Origin: Candidatus Latescibacterota bacterium
GTDB taxonomy: Bacteria > JAAXHH01
Reading direction: 5' to 3'
Assembly (NCBI GenBank): GCA_022823465.1
Contig: JAJEHX010000024.1
Span: forward strand, 1 to 56,798
DNA length: 56,798 bases
Below, piece by piece: positions 34,109 to 42,288 of this stretch (positions are counted from its first letter, which is position 1; each line of letters starts with the position of its first letter). A program made the translations under genes and the position numbers. The notes below the pieces were generated by a model. The model saw nothing but the letters and a program-made list of their open reading frames with translations, had not been told where the DNA came from and did no database searches.

Positions 34109-35365
34109 ATGACGACAAATAACGAGGTCCGTTCGAACTGGGCACCCCGCTTCTTTACGCTCTGGACTGGCCAGGCCCTGTCTTTGATCGGCAGCCGGGC
34201 GGCACAGTTTGCCTTGATCTGGTGGATGGTCGAGACCACAGGATCTGTTGCTGTGCTGGCAACAGCCTCTTTGTTTGCCTATCTCCCGGACGTATTCCTG
34301 GGACCGTTTATCGGCGCACTGGTTGACCGATGGAATCGACGGGTCGTAATGATTGTCGCCGATACGACGGTTGCCCTGGCAAGTGCATGGCTGGCTTATC
34401 TTTTCTGGGTAGATAGCGTTACGGTCTGGCATGTCTATGCCATCAACATAATCAGCAGTCTCGGGCGCAACTTTCAAGCATATGCAATGATAGCGTCCAC
34501 TTCATTAATGGTTCCGGAAAGACATCTGTCCCGCGTTCAAGGCGCCAATGAAACCCTGAATGGCATTTTGAACATCGGAGGACCGCCTCTGGGAGCGCTG
34601 CTTCTGGCCATTTTACCTTACCACGCCATCATGGAGCTCGATGTAGCCACCGCAGCTTTTGCCATCGTCCCTCTCTTCTTCATTGCTGTTCCGCAGCCCG
34701 CTAAAAAAACGACTGACACAGTTTCCGGATCGTCTCTGATCGTGGAGGTTCGAAGGGGCATAAGCTATATGTGGAGCTGGCAGGGACTCAGATACCTGGT
34801 TATGATTGGCGCGTCCACGAACTTCTTTTTTAACGCCTCGATTGCCATTATCCCCCTACTGGTAACCGAGCACTTCAAAGGTGATGCCATAGCGCTTGGC
34901 TGGCTGAATTCAGGTTTTGGAATCGGCGTCATCGCTGGGGGCGTGGCTTTGACGATATGGGGTGGTTTCCACAAACGCATACTGACCATACTGACGGGCC
35001 AAGTAATGGCAGGCCTGGGATTTCTGCTGGTAGGCGTAGCGCCGGAAGAAGCCTTCTGGCTGGCCTGGGGAGGCATGTTGCTTAGCGGGGTCGCCAGCGG
35101 TTCGGTCAATGGTTCTTTCAAAGCACTGATACAGGCCCGAGTTCCCCCTGATCTCCAGGGACGCGTGTTCAGCACCCATAACAGCGCCGTGCAGGCCACC
35201 ACCGTGTTGGGATTGGTCACCATCACCCCTGTCACCGCTTTTTTAGGCATTCGGTCCTGGTTTTTGGCCGGGGGGATTTTTGCTACGCTGTTGAGTTTCG
35301 TTGCGTTTTTCATGTCCTCTATTGTCAAAATAGAAAGTCGGAGCGCGCCACACAACAGGACTTAA
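34109..35365 (+). CDS. MFS transporter, drug-efflux type (MFS_3-like)
   Basis: 418 residues, about 12 hydrophobic segments. N-terminal FFTLWTGQALSLIGSRAAQFALIWWMVETTGS and the loop 2-3 motif GALVDRWNRR are typical of the MFS_3/EntS/Mef-type exporters. The C-terminal part has VPPDLQGRVFS, also characteristic. It probably exports a hydrophobic small molecule (macrolide- or siderophore-like). Lies downstream of an APH-like kinase gene and upstream of another; preceded by a strong hairpin. Inner-membrane protein. Confidence 0.88.
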   Translation: MTTNNEVRSNWAPRFFTLWTGQALSLIGSRAAQFALIWWMVETTGSVAVLATASLFAYLPDVFLGPFIGALVDRWNRRVVMIVADTTVALASAWLAYLFWVDSVTVWHVYAINIISSLGRNFQAYAMIASTSLMVPERHLSRVQGANETLNGILNIGGPPLGALLLAILPYHAIMELDVATAAFAIVPLFFIAVPQPAKKTTDTVSGSSLIVEVRRGISYMWSWQGLRYLVMIGASTNFFFNASIAIIPLLVTEHFKGDAIALGWLNSGFGIGVIAGGVALTIWGGFHKRILTILTGQVMAGLGFLLVGVAPEEAFWLAWGGMLLSGVASGSVNGSFKALIQARVPPDLQGRVFSTHNSAVQATTVLGLVTITPVTAFLGIRSWFLAGGIFATLLSFVAFFMSSIVKIESRSAPHNRT

Positions 35366-35447
35366 GGTAGCCTAAGTTAGAGATATTGACCCACTTGCCC
35401 CGAATCACTGGCAAGTAAAGGACAGGCTGATCATTCAGTACCCAGAC

Positions 35448-36395
35448 GTGACAACCCGGGATGTTGAAAACCTGCTCTTCAGCCTTGGACTGGACCATGG
35501 GCGGATCCATCCCATCATCGGCGGCTGGGCTTACTGGACATTCGAAGTCAAACTGGATGGCGGGGATGAGCAGGTCGAGTCCTTCAAGCTCGGCGAGTGC
35601 CACAACCCCGGCTGGATCTTTCGTTTTCCCAGGAATAGGGTTGTCGCAGAAAACCTGCAGAAAGAGCAGGCGGTACTGCCCGTGGTTGCCCCACGGGTCG
35701 ACTTCGCCGTACCGCGTTTCGAACACGCGGGAATTTGGAACGGCCAGCCCTATGCGGGATACCGACGGATTCCCGGCCGACCCCTGTCGGACCGCCAATT
35801 TGCCAATTGCGACCTGGCCGGTGAAACGGCCGGTTCCATAGCGGCGGCGCTTTCCTCACTGCATGATATACCCACGTCGCTAGTCGCCGACGCATGCGCC
35901 GTGGAACCCACGGTCGATGCATGGCGGCAGCGGTACCGCGCGCTGAGGGAAACCGTCCGTACCAGGGTATCGCCCTTACTGGACTCACGCACGCTCGACG
36001 CTGTAGAACGCGAATTCGAACGGTTTCTTCAGGAGGAACTCGCGACGCTGAAAGATGTCGCCCTAGTGCACTGCGACCTGGGCTGCGAGCATATCCTGAT
36101 CGGCGACGACGGGACGACCGTGAGCGGACTGATCGATTTCGAAGACGTGACCATCGGCGATCCGACGATCGATTTCGTCGGAATCTTCGTCACCTTTGGC
36201 ATGGAGGCCGTTGAAAGGATGCGAGCCTGCTACAGCCGCGAATTGGACGCCAATTTCGAGCGCAGGTTGCATTTCTACACCTGGATGGCTTCCTGTCACG
36301 AGATCATCTACGGATTGGAGGTAGGAAGAGCGGATCTCGTAGAGGATGGTGTAGAAGGGTTAAGAACAAGGCTCGGCAACGCCGGGTTGTTGTAA
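35448..36395 (+). CDS. APH-fold phosphotransferase
   Basis: 315 residues from GTG 35448. Catalytic loop VHCDLGCEHILIGDD and metal-binding LIDFEDVTIGDPTIDF identify the aminoglycoside phosphotransferase fold of the subtype with His at the Asn position (HxDLxxxHI). The frame stays open and protein-like upstream (DIDPLAPNHWQVKDRLIIQYP, reaching to 35376) without ATG, GTG or TTG, so the annotated start may be wrong, a non-standard start used, or the true 5' end damaged. Follows the MFS gene by 82 nt. Substrate unknown. Confidence 0.78.
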   Translation: MTTRDVENLLFSLGLDHGRIHPIIGGWAYWTFEVKLDGGDEQVESFKLGECHNPGWIFRFPRNRVVAENLQKEQAVLPVVAPRVDFAVPRFEHAGIWNGQPYAGYRRIPGRPLSDRQFANCDLAGETAGSIAAALSSLHDIPTSLVADACAVEPTVDAWRQRYRALRETVRTRVSPLLDSRTLDAVEREFERFLQEELATLKDVALVHCDLGCEHILIGDDGTTVSGLIDFEDVTIGDPTIDFVGIFVTFGMEAVERMRACYSRELDANFERRLHFYTWMASCHEIIYGLEVGRADLVEDGVEGLRTRLGNAGLL

Positions 36396-36460
36396 ATCGC
36401 ACGCAGCTATCCGGGTTCAAGCGCGCAAACCACTAGCGCGCAACCCGACATGCGACCTAC

Positions 36461-36505
36461 TCACTCATACCGCAGCGCGTCCACCCGGTTTGCCCGGGCT
36501 ATCTT
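36461..36505 (-). repeat. In-frame 45-bp duplication of the 3' end of the FtsX gene
   Basis: Directly after the TAG stop of the FtsX permease gene the same frame continues KIARANRVDALRYE then TGA, a near copy of the last 15 codons (VARANPVDALRYE). The offset is exactly 45 bp. It is either a tandem duplication or the only remnant of a second FtsX gene; reading through the stop would give a tandem C-terminus. Confidence 0.8.
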
Positions 36506-38908
36506 CTATTCATACCGCAGTGCGTCCACCGGATTCGCCCGGGCCACGCGGACGACGCGCAGACTCACCGTCATCAAGGCAATGACCAGGACGACCGCGC
36601 CGGCGATAATGAAAGCGGCCGGCCCGACGTCCACGCGGTAGGAGAACATCTGAAGCCATTGCCGCATAATGAGATAGGCAATTGGCGCGGCAATAGCGGT
36701 CGCGATCACTACCAGGCAGACGTACTCCTTCAAGAGCAGGCCCGCCGTTTGAAAAACCCTGGCGCCAAGAATTCGCCGCACGCCGATTTCCCTCGTTCGC
36801 CGCACCGTCATGAAGGACGCCAGTCCGAACAGCCCGGCGCAGGCCATGAATACCGCAATGAAGGAAAATACGCCGAATACCTCGCGCAGCGTCCGCTCGG
36901 CCGCGTAAAGCCGGTTGTAATCCTCGTCGAGAAACGAATATACCATGGGCACGTCCGGCATCAGCTGCTTCCAGGTCTCCTCGATCCGGGAGACCGTGCC
37001 ATTCAAATCGTCGTTGTCGATACGAATCGCGTAGAAGGGCAGGTTGTCTCTGAACCAGTGCCTGATGATCATGGGTTCGATGGGATGATGAAGCGACCGC
37101 ATGTGAAAATCCGCTATTACGCCGATGATCCGACGTTCGTGCACCCAAGGATTTCCCATATCGACCATGATTTCCCGGTCGATGGCTTCATAGGGCGCGT
37201 CCCATCCCAGCCGGCGCATGGCGGTTTCGTTGATCAGCACGGCCTCGCGCTCGTCGGTGCCGCGCGATCTCAACGGACTGCGGCCTGCCAGCAGGTCCAT
37301 TCCGAATACTTCTACGAAGTGGTCGGTGATGGTTAAGTCCTGGAAATTTCTCACGTCTTCCTGGGGCAGATCAGTCCGTTGCACTCCCGTCGTTGGGAGC
37401 ATCCCCTTACGCCCCGTGCGGCCGGGCAGCATCATGGCGGTACTGACCCGTTCGATCTGCGTTAACTGTTCAAGCGATTCCTTGAATACGGGATATTGAT
37501 CCACGAAGGATGGAAAGCTGGATGGTCCTACGAGCACCCGTTCCGCCTGCAGCCCCAGCCGCTTGTTCTGTACGTAGTCCAGCTGCGCGGTGAACACCCA
37601 GGTGCTGCCGATGAGCAGGATCACCATCACACACTGGCCCGTTACCAGTGCCCGTCGTACCATGTGACGTGTTGTGCCGGTTGCGGTAATGCCTTTCAAG
37701 TGCTGTATCGGTCTGAAGGCGGCTATGAAGAACGCGGGATAACTGCCGGAAACAAAACCGACCACGAGCGTTATCACGGCGATGCCGGCCCAGAATCGCC
37801 AGGACCTGAACACGTCGAGGGCGATCGATTTCCCGGTGAAATCCTGGAAGAAAGGCAAACTGAGTGCGACGAGCATCAGCGCGGTAGCCGTTGCAACCAA
37901 CGTGATGCTGAAAGACTCGCCCATGTACTGACGGACCAGTTGTCCCCGTTTTGCGCCGAAGACTTTCCGCAGCGCGACCTCCCGGATGCGCGTGAGCGAA
38001 CGGGCCGTCGCCATGTTCATGAAGTTGAAGCAGGCCTGGAGGACGACCACGATGGCTAGGGCCGCCAGCAACAGCAGGTACATGCCGTTGCCGTTCTCTC
38101 CGGCCTCGTTCTCGAGATGGGAGTTCAGGTAGATCCCGGTCAGCGGCTGCAGTTGGAGGGCCATCGTAACGTTTTTCGCTTCCCACTGGGCGCCGACCCG
38201 CTCTTCGAGCACACCCGCAATTTTCTGCTGGAAGTCGCCGGGATCCGCATCCGGGGACAGCAACAGGTAGGTATAGAAAAACGGCGCTTCCCAGCGTTCC
38301 AGGTAGTCATCGCCGAAGAACTCGGGCGCCGCGGTTATCCCAAGGAAGAAGTCCGCCTGAAAATGCGAGTGCCCGGGTATATCCCGGATCACACCCGTGA
38401 CGGTGAAACTCCACGTATCCAGCGTTATGATCTCACCGAGGGGGTCGGCGCTGCCGAAGTACTTGCGCGCTATTGATTCGGTGATGACGACCGTCCACGG
38501 ATCGCGTAGCGCCTGTTCGGGATTGCCCTGAACCAGTGGAAAATCAAAAATACCGAAGAGCTCCGGATCCGCCCAGAACACGCGGTCTTCAAAAAACGAT
38601 TGATCTTCATAGCGTATGACCCATCCACCCGACGGTGGACTAAGGCGGACAAAGGACTGAACCTCCGGTATGAGTCTTTGCAGGGCGGGGCCGAGGGCGG
38701 AGGTCGTCTTCGCATTGGTTCCGTTCACAATGCGATAGATTCGATCCGCGTTCGCGTGATACCGGTCGTACTGACGTTCGTCCTGTATGTAGAGGCCGAT
38801 GAGGACCGCACAGGCCATGCCTACGGCCAGATTCAGGATATTGAGCACCGCATAGTGTTTATGCCTGAGCAGATGTCTCGTGCCGATCGTGAAGTAGTGT
38901 TTCAGCAA
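36506..38908 (-). CDS. FtsX/MacB-type ABC transporter permease
   Basis: 800 residues, same architecture as the protein encoded at 30-32.4 kb: TM1 near 20-42 (AVLNILNLAVGMACAVLIGLYI), extracytoplasmic MacB-like domain, first FtsX domain with IREVALRKVFGAKRGQLVRQYMGES, second extracytoplasmic domain, C-terminal FtsX domain with TREIGVRRILGARVFQT. The two permeases are clearly paralogous but quite diverged and in opposite orientation. It starts 12 nt after the HAD gene, so it may be the last gene of the higA-GrpB-HAD operon. No ATPase subunit is adjacent. Confidence 0.88.
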   Translation of the reverse strand: MLKHYFTIGTRHLLRHKHYAVLNILNLAVGMACAVLIGLYIQDERQYDRYHANADRIYRIVNGTNAKTTSALGPALQRLIPEVQSFVRLSPPSGGWVIRYEDQSFFEDRVFWADPELFGIFDFPLVQGNPEQALRDPWTVVITESIARKYFGSADPLGEIITLDTWSFTVTGVIRDIPGHSHFQADFFLGITAAPEFFGDDYLERWEAPFFYTYLLLSPDADPGDFQQKIAGVLEERVGAQWEAKNVTMALQLQPLTGIYLNSHLENEAGENGNGMYLLLLAALAIVVVLQACFNFMNMATARSLTRIREVALRKVFGAKRGQLVRQYMGESFSITLVATATALMLVALSLPFFQDFTGKSIALDVFRSWRFWAGIAVITLVVGFVSGSYPAFFIAAFRPIQHLKGITATGTTRHMVRRALVTGQCVMVILLIGSTWVFTAQLDYVQNKRLGLQAERVLVGPSSFPSFVDQYPVFKESLEQLTQIERVSTAMMLPGRTGRKGMLPTTGVQRTDLPQEDVRNFQDLTITDHFVEVFGMDLLAGRSPLRSRGTDEREAVLINETAMRRLGWDAPYEAIDREIMVDMGNPWVHERRIIGVIADFHMRSLHHPIEPMIIRHWFRDNLPFYAIRIDNDDLNGTVSRIEETWKQLMPDVPMVYSFLDEDYNRLYAAERTLREVFGVFSFIAVFMACAGLFGLASFMTVRRTREIGVRRILGARVFQTAGLLLKEYVCLVVIATAIAAPIAYLIMRQWLQMFSYRVDVGPAAFIIAGAVVLVIALMTVSLRVVRVARANPVDALRYE

Positions 38909-38920
38909 AGCTTCACTCCG

Positions 38921-39580
38921 TTACCGGGCGTGCAGCATTTCTATGAATATCTCGTGATTCGAAAGGTCTTCGACCCAGTGTTCGCACTTGCCCTTCAACC
39001 GCGGTCCGACTCCGATGAAATGCCATCCCAGTTCCCGGGTTGCCCGAACATCCCATTCGGCATCGCCTGCGTACACGATGCGATGGAAGGAGTTCCCCAG
39101 GGCGTTCAAACACTTCTCCATGATCCCAGTTCGCTCGTCGCTGTCGTCGCTGGAGGCCAGGACGACGTTATTGAGGTCAAATCCCGCATGCTCAAGTTTC
39201 ATTCTGGCGGTATGGCTCCACCCTCCTGTCGCGAAACCAACTTCAAAACGGCTATCGTTGCGAAGTCTATGCAACAGGTCAATGGCGCCGGCTATAGAAC
39301 GGCATTCGCCTCCGCCGTCAACATACTGACTCGCTAGTTCCCCGAATCTCGTACGAACTTCATGTATACGTTCTTCTCCACGGATCTGGTTCTCTTCCAT
39401 TATCTGCCGCAGAACGCCCGAGTCGGTTACGTGCCTGTACGTACGCCAGTCATTTCGGATCCTAACCGGTCCCAGAACGGCTCTTACCGCGGAAATGTAC
39501 ACGTCATCTTCAAACCCGGAACTTTCGACCAGGGTTCCGTCGATATCGAATATCGCAGCCGTCTTGGTTGTATTCATACT
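38921..39580 (-). CDS. HAD superfamily hydrolase
   Basis: 219 residues from ATG 39580. Motif I AIFDIDGTLVESSGFED, motif II GFATGGWSHTA, motif IV YAGDAEWDVRATRELGWHFIGVG; motif III Lys may be in GIMEKCLNAL, a less typical context. The end (KGKCEHWVEDLSN) resembles phosphatases that list a threshold helix before the last strand. Lies between GrpB (35 nt upstream) and the FtsX gene (12 nt downstream), all in the same direction. Substrate unknown. Confidence 0.8.
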   Translation of the reverse strand, partial: SMNTTKTAAIFDIDGTLVESSGFEDDVYISAVRAVLGPVRIRNDWRTYRHVTDSGVLRQIMEENQIRGEERIHEVRTRFGELASQYVDGGGECRSIAGAIDLLHRLRNDSRFEVGFATGGWSHTARMKLEHAGFDLNNVVLASSDDSDERTGIMEKCLNALGNSFHRIVYAGDAEWDVRATRELGWHFIGVGPRLKGKCEHWVEDLSNHEIFIEMLHAR

Positions 39581-39614
39581 ATTCCGAGGATGCAGTATCG
39601 GCGTGCCAGAATGG

Positions 39615-40187
39615 TCAACTCCGTGTTGCACGAGCCTCTTTGATGGCTTCTGTAATAAACTCGGCCTTGGCGGCCAGATAAGCCTTTCGGTCTCTTGCCA
39701 GGCTATCCACCAGAGCGGTCTTCAATCTCCCGTATTCTTCCGCAACGCTCCGGTTCGATCTCAGGTGATCCCTGAACAGGATCAGTTTTGACCACTCCTC
39801 GCTGGGTGCTTCAACCATGTGAACATGATGGGTGCACGGCTCACCCTTCTGGAAATAGTGCCTGCGGGGAATGCCGTTTTCTCCTCTGTACGTGTACCCG
39901 AGTCCGATCAGGGGCTCAACACACACCGTGGCAGCCTCGAATTCCTCTACCGCAATCGCGATATCCAGGATCGGCTTGGCGCGCATTCCCGGGACCGACG
40001 TGCTGCCCACGTGCTGGATGTCCCTGACGCGATCCCCTGTCGCAGATACGAGGATCTTCTTTTCAGTCTCGAAGAGCGCGGGCCATTCGTCGCGGTAGGG
40101 CGAGAGGCGCAACTCGTTCTGGTTCAGACCGAGGGGAGGCAGGTAGGATGACCATCCCGAATTGGTGTTGCTCTTTTCAGGTTCCAT
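39615..40187 (-). CDS. GrpB family protein (UPF0157)
   Basis: 190 residues: LSPYRDEWPALFETEKKIL, IQHVGSTSVPGMRAKPILDIAIAV and HVHMVEAPSEEWSKLILFRDHLR are the hallmarks of the GrpB/UPF0157 family, which has a nucleotidyltransferase-like fold; some members occur as fusions with dephospho-CoA kinase. Function uncertain. Start at 40187 overlaps the end of the preceding small gene by 11 nt. Confidence 0.87.
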   Translation of the reverse strand: MEPEKSNTNSGWSSYLPPLGLNQNELRLSPYRDEWPALFETEKKILVSATGDRVRDIQHVGSTSVPGMRAKPILDIAIAVEEFEAATVCVEPLIGLGYTYRGENGIPRRHYFQKGEPCTHHVHMVEAPSEEWSKLILFRDHLRSNRSVAEEYGRLKTALVDSLARDRKAYLAAKAEFITEAIKEARATRS

Positions 40188-40587
40188 GCGTCTTCCAGTC
40201 TGCAAAATCGCCCCATTCAAATTCCGAGATAACCTGAACAGCCTCAGGATCACACAGAACCTGGTATATGTCGGAGTATAAAATCCGTCCTGCGATAACA
40301 ACCTGTAAAACGGTCGGTGGGGGCCTGACGACTGAGGCATGCCACTGCAACAGCCCCGAGTTCACATAGCGGTTCATCCCGGCTTCGGTCCACAAGGAAA
40401 CGGCTCCATCGAAATGTACGCCTATCCTGGGCAACCATGCGCCGTCGGGCTTGTCTGCGCGGCGAGGATCACTTGGAGGACACGCTCGACTCACAGCTTC
40501 GTATATACCAGTCTTTCCCGAGACTACGCGATAGAATCTGTTCAAAAGATGATGACTCCCATCTTCGAGATCAATCATTCCGGGCAC
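40177..40587 (-). CDS. Hypothetical protein
   Basis: 136 residues from GTG 40587 (or 133 from ATG 40578). Not recognised. Soluble, no TM or signal; the middle reads DGAWLPRIGVHFDGAVSLWTEAGMNRY and the C-terminus is acidic (SEFEWGDFADWKTHGT). It starts 6 nt after the higA stop and overlaps the GrpB gene by 11 nt, so it is co-transcribed with both. No convincing family call. Confidence 0.6.
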   Translation of the reverse strand: MPGMIDLEDGSHHLLNRFYRVVSGKTGIYEAVSRACPPSDPRRADKPDGAWLPRIGVHFDGAVSLWTEAGMNRYVNSGLLQWHASVVRPPPTVLQVVIAGRILYSDIYQVLCDPEAVQVISEFEWGDFADWKTHGT

Positions 40588-40593
40588 AAGTAC

Positions 40594-40914
40594 TCAGGAG
40601 GATGCGGCCTGCTTAGTCGCCTGATGTGGCCGAACTTCAATCGCCAGACGATCTGAGAGTTCGTCTTCGGCAATATTTAGAGCATAGTCCATCTGAATGC
40701 CCATCCAGAATTGTGGCGACATGCGGAAGTAGCGAGCCAGCCTGAGGGCCGTATCGGCAGTTATGCCTCGTTTTCCCAGGACGATTTCGTTGATGCGTCG
40801 GGGCGGTACGCCAATGGAAAGCGCAAGGCGGTTCTGGCTCAGGTCCAATGGCTTGAGAAACTCTTCCAGCAAAACTTCACCGGGATGCACAGGAGCCAGT
40901 TTCTCGTTTTGCAT
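40594..40914 (-). CDS. higA: HigA family antitoxin (toxin partner truncated)
   Basis: 106 residues from ATG 40914, with AGGAG 8 nt upstream: VHPGEVLLEEFLKPLDLSQNRLALSIGVPPRRINEIVLGKRGITADTALRLARYF, a clear HigA HTH, followed by the usual FWMGIQMDYALNIAEDEL. The gene directly upstream and overlapping it is a truncated higB (40877-41020). First intact gene of an apparent operon with a hypothetical gene, GrpB and HAD. A paralogous higA lies at 32.4 kb. Confidence 0.88.
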   Translation of the reverse strand: MQNEKLAPVHPGEVLLEEFLKPLDLSQNRLALSIGVPPRRINEIVLGKRGITADTALRLARYFRMSPQFWMGIQMDYALNIAEDELSDRLAIEVRPHQATKQAASS

Positions 40915-41020
40915 GGTAAGCTCTCCTAATAGACGTCCGTTGAATGTCACTGGGCAACTTCCGAGACCGGAAGCGACGGAAGATCTTCTCGGTTTCCCTA
41001 TCTGCGAAAGATCGTATCAT
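40877..41020 (-). pseudogene. Truncated higB toxin gene
   Basis: A 47-codon frame from ATG 41020. It begins MIRSFADRETEKIFRR then FRSRKLPSDIQR, which is the normal HigB N-terminus (MIRSFxDxETExxFRRxRSRKLPxDIQR). After about residue 28 the homology ends and the frame runs into the higA ribosome binding site and start, stopping at 40877 out of frame with higA. The remaining ~65 toxin residues, including the catalytic C-terminal region, are deleted. The upstream AT-rich stretch with TTATAA repeats may be the old module promoter. Confidence 0.82.
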
Positions 41021-41415
41021 TTTATAAGTTATAACGATTAGCGTTAAACGGAAAGGGATATAAAGCTCGTATCAGATCTTCTTGGCCCCGGTGAATGTCA
41101 TGATGCTGACACACTATGCAGTCGGTTTCCAAGGCGAAAACTCGACGCGGTGATGCTTCGCTCTAAGAAGTCTTCAAGGCGTGACTATCGATAGGATTGG
41201 ACAATTGTGCAGAGTCGTGTTATTTTAAGGCGGTTTGTCTGGCGGAAAGATCTTCGATGGAAACGCGGTGATGGAAACGCGGTGGCAATTCGAAGTAGTG
41301 AGCTTGAGAAGCGAGTTGGATCAGAATTAGAATGTGTTGTTAAGATGAAAGCTGAAACAGTCGGCAGGGATCACAGGTCCCCGAACCCTACAAGAGTAGC
41401 AAGGAGCATAAGAAG
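41021..41415. other. Intergenic region upstream of hisG with 14-bp tandem duplication
   Basis: 395 bp without a recognisable gene. Contains a perfect 14-bp tandem duplication (GATGGAAACGCGGT at 41256-41269 and 41270-41283). I saw no histidine-rich leader peptide and no T-box-like structure. A short stem TGTCA/TGACA near 41097-41112 is weak. Promoter for hisGC is presumably in 41190-41240 (AT-richer) but not defined. Confidence 0.5.
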
Positions 41416-42285
41416 ATGTTAGTCAAACTGGCGCTGCCGAAGGGAAGCCTGCAGGAATCCACCTTTGAACTCATGCGGAAGGCGGGGTTTCATTGCACGG
41501 TCAGCAGCCGCTCCTACTCACCCTGGGTGGACGACGAAGAACTGGAGATCATGCTGATCCGGGCCCAGGAGATCGGCCGCTACGTCGAGGACGGGGTGTT
41601 CGACGCGGGGCTGACGGGCAAGGATTGGATCATGGAGACCGGGGCGGACGTGGTGGAGGCGGCGGAACTGGTCTACGCCAAGCATACCCGGCGGCCCCTG
41701 CGGTGGGTGCTGGCCGTTCCGGAGGCTTCAGACATCCGGAGTGTCCAGGACCTGGAAGGAAAACGCATCGCCACGGAAGTCGTCAACATCACGGAAAACT
41801 ACCTAAAAAAGCACGGCGTGTCCGCGAAGGTGGAGTACTCCTGGGGCGCCACGGAGGCCAAGGCCCCGGACCTGGCGGACGCGATCGTGGAAATCACCGA
41901 AACAGGCGGTTCGATCAGGGCCAACAAGCTTCGAATCCTCGATACTTTACTGGTGTCCACCAACCGGCTCATCGCGAACAAGACGAGTTGGAAGGACCCG
42001 GAAAAACGGCGCAAGATAGAGAATATCGCCCTGCTGCTTAAAGGCGCCATGCTCGCCGAGGAAATGGTCGGCCTGAAGATGAACGTAAAGCGCGCGGACC
42101 TGGACGCCGTCGCCGATCTGCTGCCCGCGTTGCAGAACCCGACCGTGTCTCCCCTGGCCGACAGTGCGTGGGTGGCCATCGAAGTGATGATCGAGGAGCA
42201 CACCATCCGGCAGTTGATCCCGGCGCTCAAGCGTGCCGGCGCCCAGGGCCTGGTGGAGTACCCGCTGAACAAGGTGATCTACTGA
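41416..42285 (+). CDS. hisG: ATP phosphoribosyltransferase, long form
   Basis: First step of histidine synthesis: ATP + PRPP to phosphoribosyl-ATP. 289 residues, the long HisG form with a C-terminal ACT-like regulatory domain for histidine feedback (about 215-289, [20 protein letters not shown]...). N-terminal [16 protein letters not shown], the GLTGKDWI strand and the PRPP-binding [16 protein letters not shown] motif are clear. ATG 41416 preceded by AAGGAG. hisC follows after 3 nt; the remaining his genes are not in the window. Confidence 0.95.
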   Translation: MLVKLALPKGSLQESTFELMRKAGFHCTVSSRSYSPWVDDEELEIMLIRAQEIGRYVEDGVFDAGLTGKDWIMETGADVVEAAELVYAKHTRRPLRWVLAVPEASDIRSVQDLEGKRIATEVVNITENYLKKHGVSAKVEYSWGATEAKAPDLADAIVEITETGGSIRANKLRILDTLLVSTNRLIANKTSWKDPEKRRKIENIALLLKGAMLAEEMVGLKMNVKRADLDAVADLLPALQNPTVSPLADSAWVAIEVMIEEHTIRQLIPALKRAGAQGLVEYPLNKVIY

Positions 42286-42288
42286 ACC

